Assembly: GCA_965652575.1 (NCBI GenBank)
Contig: CBFGWQ010000169.1
Span: 1-8,324, forward strand
Source: Arenibacter sp965652575
Lineage (GTDB): Bacteria; Bacteroidota; Bacteroidia; Flavobacteriales; Flavobacteriaceae
Length of the DNA stretch: 8,324 nucleotides
Direction: 5' to 3'
Shown: positions 6,504 to 8,324 of the stretch, piece after piece
Layout: each line of letters opens with the position of its first letter
Position numbering within the stretch: position 1 is the stretch's first letter
The notes under the pieces: model-generated
What the model was told of the DNA's origin: nothing
Database searches by the model: none
The model's input: only the letters and a program-made list of their open reading frames with translations
Program-made: the position numbers and the translations under genes

Positions 6504-6527
6504 CGGAATTGCGAAAAAGCAATTCCG
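6504..6527. repeat. Hairpin CGGAATTGC / GCAATTCCG
   Basis: Nine perfect base pairs (6504-6512 with 6519-6527) enclose a GAAAAA loop. No T-run follows on either strand, so it is not a standard terminator. It directly abuts the next hairpin. Confidence 0.75.
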
Positions 6528-6546
6528 ACCTCCCCCAAGGGGAGGT
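6528..6546. repeat. Hairpin ACCTCCCC / GGGGAGGT
   Basis: Eight perfect base pairs, mostly G-C, around a three-base CAA loop. It begins on the base after the preceding hairpin. It can alternatively be enclosed in a larger stem formed by TTCCGA (6523-6528) and TCGGAA (6551-6556). Confidence 0.75.
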
Positions 6547-6557
6547 ATGATCGGAAA

Positions 6558-6579
6558 CCCCGAGGCAGAGCCATCGGGG
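6558..6579. repeat. Hairpin CCCCGA / TCGGGG with GGCAGAGC loop, copy 2
   Basis: Six base pairs (6558-6563 with 6574-6579) continue through a one-base bulge (A6573) into GGC/GCC (6564-6566 with 6570-6572) with an AGA loop. It carries the same GGCAGAGC core as the hairpin at 6407-6428. No T-run follows. Confidence 0.7.
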
Positions 6580-6652
6580 AATTATAAAGATAAAGATAAG
6601 TAGCTTCCTCTCTTTTAGGACATATGCTTCCATGCATTGGGGAAGATTTAAA

Positions 6653-7042
6653 TCAATATCCCGGTCTTTCCATATAATCCTGCCAGGTGACCAAAACATA
6701 TTTCTCTTTTCCATTATCGGTCTTTTTTAAGAAACCGTATTCGTACACAAAGAGATACACCTCCCCTTTTTGGTTCTTCCAATAATGGGTGAAGAATTTT
6801 GGATCGAATCCCAACTCCAACAAAACTGTACTTCTTACAGTTACCTTGCCCCCTTTGTTGAATTCCTTAAGCAACTTACGGTTCAATTTCAGTTGATTAT
6901 CCACTTTATTATAAAAACGTTCGGGCTCCTGTTTGGACCGTTTGTACTGATAGGCACTTTTACAATGTAGATTACAATATTTCTTGTCCGTTCTACCGAC
7001 CAGTTTATTGTTGCAATAAAGACACTCTTGCCGTATTCTCAT
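6653..7042 (-). CDS. Small hypothetical protein with N-terminal zinc ribbon
   Basis: A 129-residue protein of unknown function. The N terminus carries a four-cysteine zinc-ribbon pattern: Cys7-x2-Cys10-x12-Cys23-x3-Cys27, with a GRTDKKYC segment as in DUF2116-like ribbons. A basic stretch follows (KSAYQYKRSK), then a Lys/Arg/Asn-rich helix (48-64), then a strand-rich C-terminal part (GFDPKFFTHYWKNQKGEVYLFVYEYGF). I recall similar proteins, often called zinc-ribbon hypotheticals, in flavobacteria. DNA or RNA binding is plausible from the ribbon and basic residues but unproven. The ATG at 7042 is chosen over the TTG at 7051, because the TTG overlaps the only exact -7 box (TAAATTTG, 7056 to 7049). 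It is divergent from the integrase, with 98 bases between the start codons. Confidence 0.82.
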   Translation of the reverse strand: MRIRQECLYCNNKLVGRTDKKYCNLHCKSAYQYKRSKQEPERFYNKVDNQLKLNRKLLKEFNKGGKVTVRSTVLLELGFDPKFFTHYWKNQKGEVYLFVYEYGFLKKTDNGKEKYVLVTWQDYMERPGY

Positions 7043-7048
7043 CAAATT

Positions 7049-7056
7049 CAAATTTA
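7049..7056 (-). promoter_or_regulatory. -7 promoter box for the zinc-ribbon gene
   Basis: TAAATTTG on the minus strand matches TAnnTTTG exactly and ends six bases before the ATG at 7042. The expected transcript start near 7045 would leave only about three leader bases. No clear TTTG -33 element is found upstream. Confidence 0.4.
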
Positions 7057-7108
7057 AACGAATGTATATGCGAACATTATTCGATTAAGATACGTTTAAA
7101 TTATTTTT

Positions 7109-7138
7109 TATGGGGAAATTGCCCTTAAATTATATTTG
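7109..7138 (+). promoter_or_regulatory. Candidate promoter touching the integrase start codon
   Basis: TATATTTG (7131-7138) is an exact -7 box ending two bases before the ATG at 7141; TATG at 7109-7112 with an 18-base spacer could serve as the -33 element. Initiation would fall at about the A of the ATG. A second, weaker candidate is TACGTTTA (7091-7098) with TATG at 7067-7070, which would give a normal leader of about 40 bases. Confidence 0.4.
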
Positions 7139-7140
7139 TT

Positions 7141-8283
7141 ATGCCAAGACCACCCACGATAGTTTTTTCAAAAGCCTACCATAAGGGGCAGGAGGTTCTT
7201 CTGATTGGGTTTAAATATAATATGGAACTCAAGGAGTATTTAAAAAAGTTCAAGGGTATTGAATGGAGTATTACCCTACGCAGCTTTTATCTTTTGTATG
7301 ACAAAGAAATAACAAATATCCTTTTCAAATACCTTAGGGACAAAGATTATTATATTGATTACTCCGCGCTAAAGACCAAGAAGGAAGATAGTGAAATTGA
7401 ACGATCCGCAAATAAAATAATTATAGGACCTGAAATCTCGGACGAAATACTTCATGAAATTAATGAGTTCAAGAGGTGGATGTCTCAAAAACGTTATAGT
7501 AAAAACACTATAAATACTTATGAGAGTATGTTGCTCCTGTTTTTTCGCTTTCAACACCCCAAGGCGGTAAGTACCATTACCGAAAAGGATATCCTAAAAT
7601 TTAATACCGATTACATTATGGCCAACCGCTATTCCTACACCTATCAAAACCAGGCCATTAATGCCATTAAACTTTTTTACCGTAATTATGGTAGTCCCCA
7701 ACTCCTACCCGACCATCTGGAACGTCCCAAAAAATCCAGGAAGCTACCGGATGTCCTGGCCTTGGAAGAAGTAAAATTGATACTGGGGCATACCGCCAAC
7801 CTTAAGCACAGAACATTGTTGAGCCTATTGTATGCTTGTGGACTAAGAATTGGTGAAGCCTTAAAACTTCGGGTGACGGATATTGACAAAAAACGGAGGT
7901 TCATGCACGTTAGGTCCGCCAAAGGGGCAAAGGACAGGTATGTGCCCGTACCGGAACGGATGATCGTTCTTTTTACCAAATATATGGAATGCTATGACCC
8001 GCAACATTTTGTTTTTGAAGGACAAAATGGCGGGATGTATTCTGCGGTAAGTGCACGACAGGTACTTAAGCGCTCATTGCTCAAGGCCGGAATACGAAAA
8101 TCGATTACACTTCATACCTTAAGGCACAGCCATGCTACCCATTTGTTGGAAAATGGCACCGACCTAAGATTTATTCAGGAACTACTTGGACACAACAGCC
8201 CGAAGACGACCATGATCTACACCCATGTAAGTACGACCAGTTTGGACAAGATAAAAAACCCTTTTGATGATTTTGACCTATAA
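7141..8283 (+). CDS. Tyrosine-type site-specific recombinase (XerC/D-like integrase)
   Basis: A 380-residue tyrosine recombinase that cuts and rejoins DNA at short sites through a 3'-phosphotyrosine. All catalytic residues are visible: Arg236 in CGLRIGEAL, Lys261 in SAKGAKDRYVPV, His325 and Arg328 in LHTLRHSHATHLL, His351 in LLGHNS and the nucleophile Tyr360 in TMIYTHVS. The SAM-like core-binding domain covers about 105-195 (FKRWMSQKRYSKNTINTYESM...NQAINAIKLFYR). The first 85 or so residues are an extra domain with EWSITLRSFYLLYD (41-54), seen in flavobacterial integrases; arm-site binding is likely but inferred. It appears intact. Housekeeping XerC/D (about 300 residues) lack this extension, so it is probably an accessory or mobile-element integrase. 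tRNA-Met lies 1.1 kb upstream; no duplicate of the tRNA 3' end was found in the window. Confidence 0.95.
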   Translation: MPRPPTIVFSKAYHKGQEVLLIGFKYNMELKEYLKKFKGIEWSITLRSFYLLYDKEITNILFKYLRDKDYYIDYSALKTKKEDSEIERSANKIIIGPEISDEILHEINEFKRWMSQKRYSKNTINTYESMLLLFFRFQHPKAVSTITEKDILKFNTDYIMANRYSYTYQNQAINAIKLFYRNYGSPQLLPDHLERPKKSRKLPDVLALEEVKLILGHTANLKHRTLLSLLYACGLRIGEALKLRVTDIDKKRRFMHVRSAKGAKDRYVPVPERMIVLFTKYMECYDPQHFVFEGQNGGMYSAVSARQVLKRSLLKAGIRKSITLHTLRHSHATHLLENGTDLRFIQELLGHNSPKTTMIYTHVSTTSLDKIKNPFDDFDL

Positions 8284-8324
8284 AAATATAGAACAACACT
8301 TTTCATCGATTTTATTCCTATATT

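Larger units (their letters stand above)
6106..6652. other. 547-base gene-free region with clustered hairpin repeats
   Basis: No convincing gene lies here. The plus-strand reading frame at 6263-6550 and the minus-strand frame overlapping 6457-6714 are built from repeats and inverted repeats and show no domain-like composition. The first 155 bases (6106-6260) are ordinary A/T-rich sequence with only a weak 6-base-pair hairpin (6182-6187 with 6194-6199) and no T-run. From 6265 to 6579 the sequence becomes GC-rich and packed with inverted repeats, listed separately. The remaining stretch to 6652 is plain, with a short CTTCC/GGAAG stem at 6627-6645 after the zinc-ribbon gene. Confidence 0.7.

Noticed and set aside
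6263..6550. Open reading frame of 95 codons on the plus strand
   Set aside because: It consists of the structured repeats and hairpins, crosses several inverted repeats and has no domain-like composition. It is open by chance in GC-richer DNA.
6265..6579. CRISPR array
   Set aside because: The repeats differ in length and sequence, have no regular spacers, and no cas gene is in the window.
6457..6714. Minus-strand frame of 85 codons overlapping the end of the zinc-ribbon gene
   Set aside because: It covers the inverse of the hairpin cluster and overlaps the better-supported zinc-ribbon gene on the same strand in another frame.
6653..8283. Toxin-antitoxin or defence module formed by the zinc-ribbon gene and the integrase
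   Set aside because: The genes are divergent, and neither shows a toxin, nuclease or effector motif; no evidence beyond adjacency.

Overview
The window looks like a chromosomal segment from a marine or soil member of the Flavobacteriaceae (Bacteroidota). The reasons are: exact matches to the Bacteroidota promoter -7 box (TAnnTTTG) ahead of the tRNA, HU and integrase genes, start codons without Shine-Dalgarno sites, a tRNA without an encoded CCA end, gene content typical of flavobacteria, and GC-rich hairpin repeats of a kind I recall from flavobacterial intergenic regions. I cannot name the genus; a Maribacter/Arenibacter-like organism is a guess.

Positions 1-3433 hold a tightly packed plus-strand operon: an AAA_28-type P-loop ATPase (start uncertain, possibly truncated by the window edge), a RecQ-family helicase of about 634 residues with a displaced zinc site, and methionyl-tRNA formyltransferase (fmt). 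The first junction overlaps by 1 base (TAGTG) and the second by 4 (ATGA), so the genes are probably translationally coupled. Next comes a 178-base spacer with a duplicated DnaA-box-like 11-mer and a good promoter, then an HU-type nucleoid protein with its own strong terminator (to 3937), then a YqgE/AlgH-family protein (3999-4559).

Positions 4571-5854 run on the minus strand: a START-like domain protein (upstream) followed by a class IV aminotransferase, probably 4-amino-4-deoxychorismate lyase (pabC-like). If so, the neighbourhood contains two folate-linked functions (pabC for folate synthesis, fmt for use of formyl-folate), though in separate transcription units. A terminator hairpin separates the two minus-strand genes and its U-tract touches the aminotransferase ATG.

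Positions 5939-6105 are a complete tRNA-Met(CAU) unit: promoter, tRNA and terminator. From 6106 to 6652 no gene is supported. This stretch is a cluster of hairpins and palindromes, including an 85-base structured element, an 18-base perfect palindrome and three consecutive strong hairpins. Beyond it lie a small minus-strand zinc-ribbon protein (6653-7042) and, divergent from it, a complete XerC/D-like tyrosine recombinase (7141-8283) with all catalytic residues. The final 41 bases show nothing I can name.

The left two thirds is conserved core chromosome. The part after the tRNA (repeats, orphan zinc-ribbon gene, integrase) looks like an accessory junction, and tRNA-adjacent integration is a reasonable but unproven reading. 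I see no clearly new defence or mobile system. The most unusual signals are the repeat cluster, promoters that almost touch start codons, and the terminator/promoter overlap ahead of the aminotransferase.
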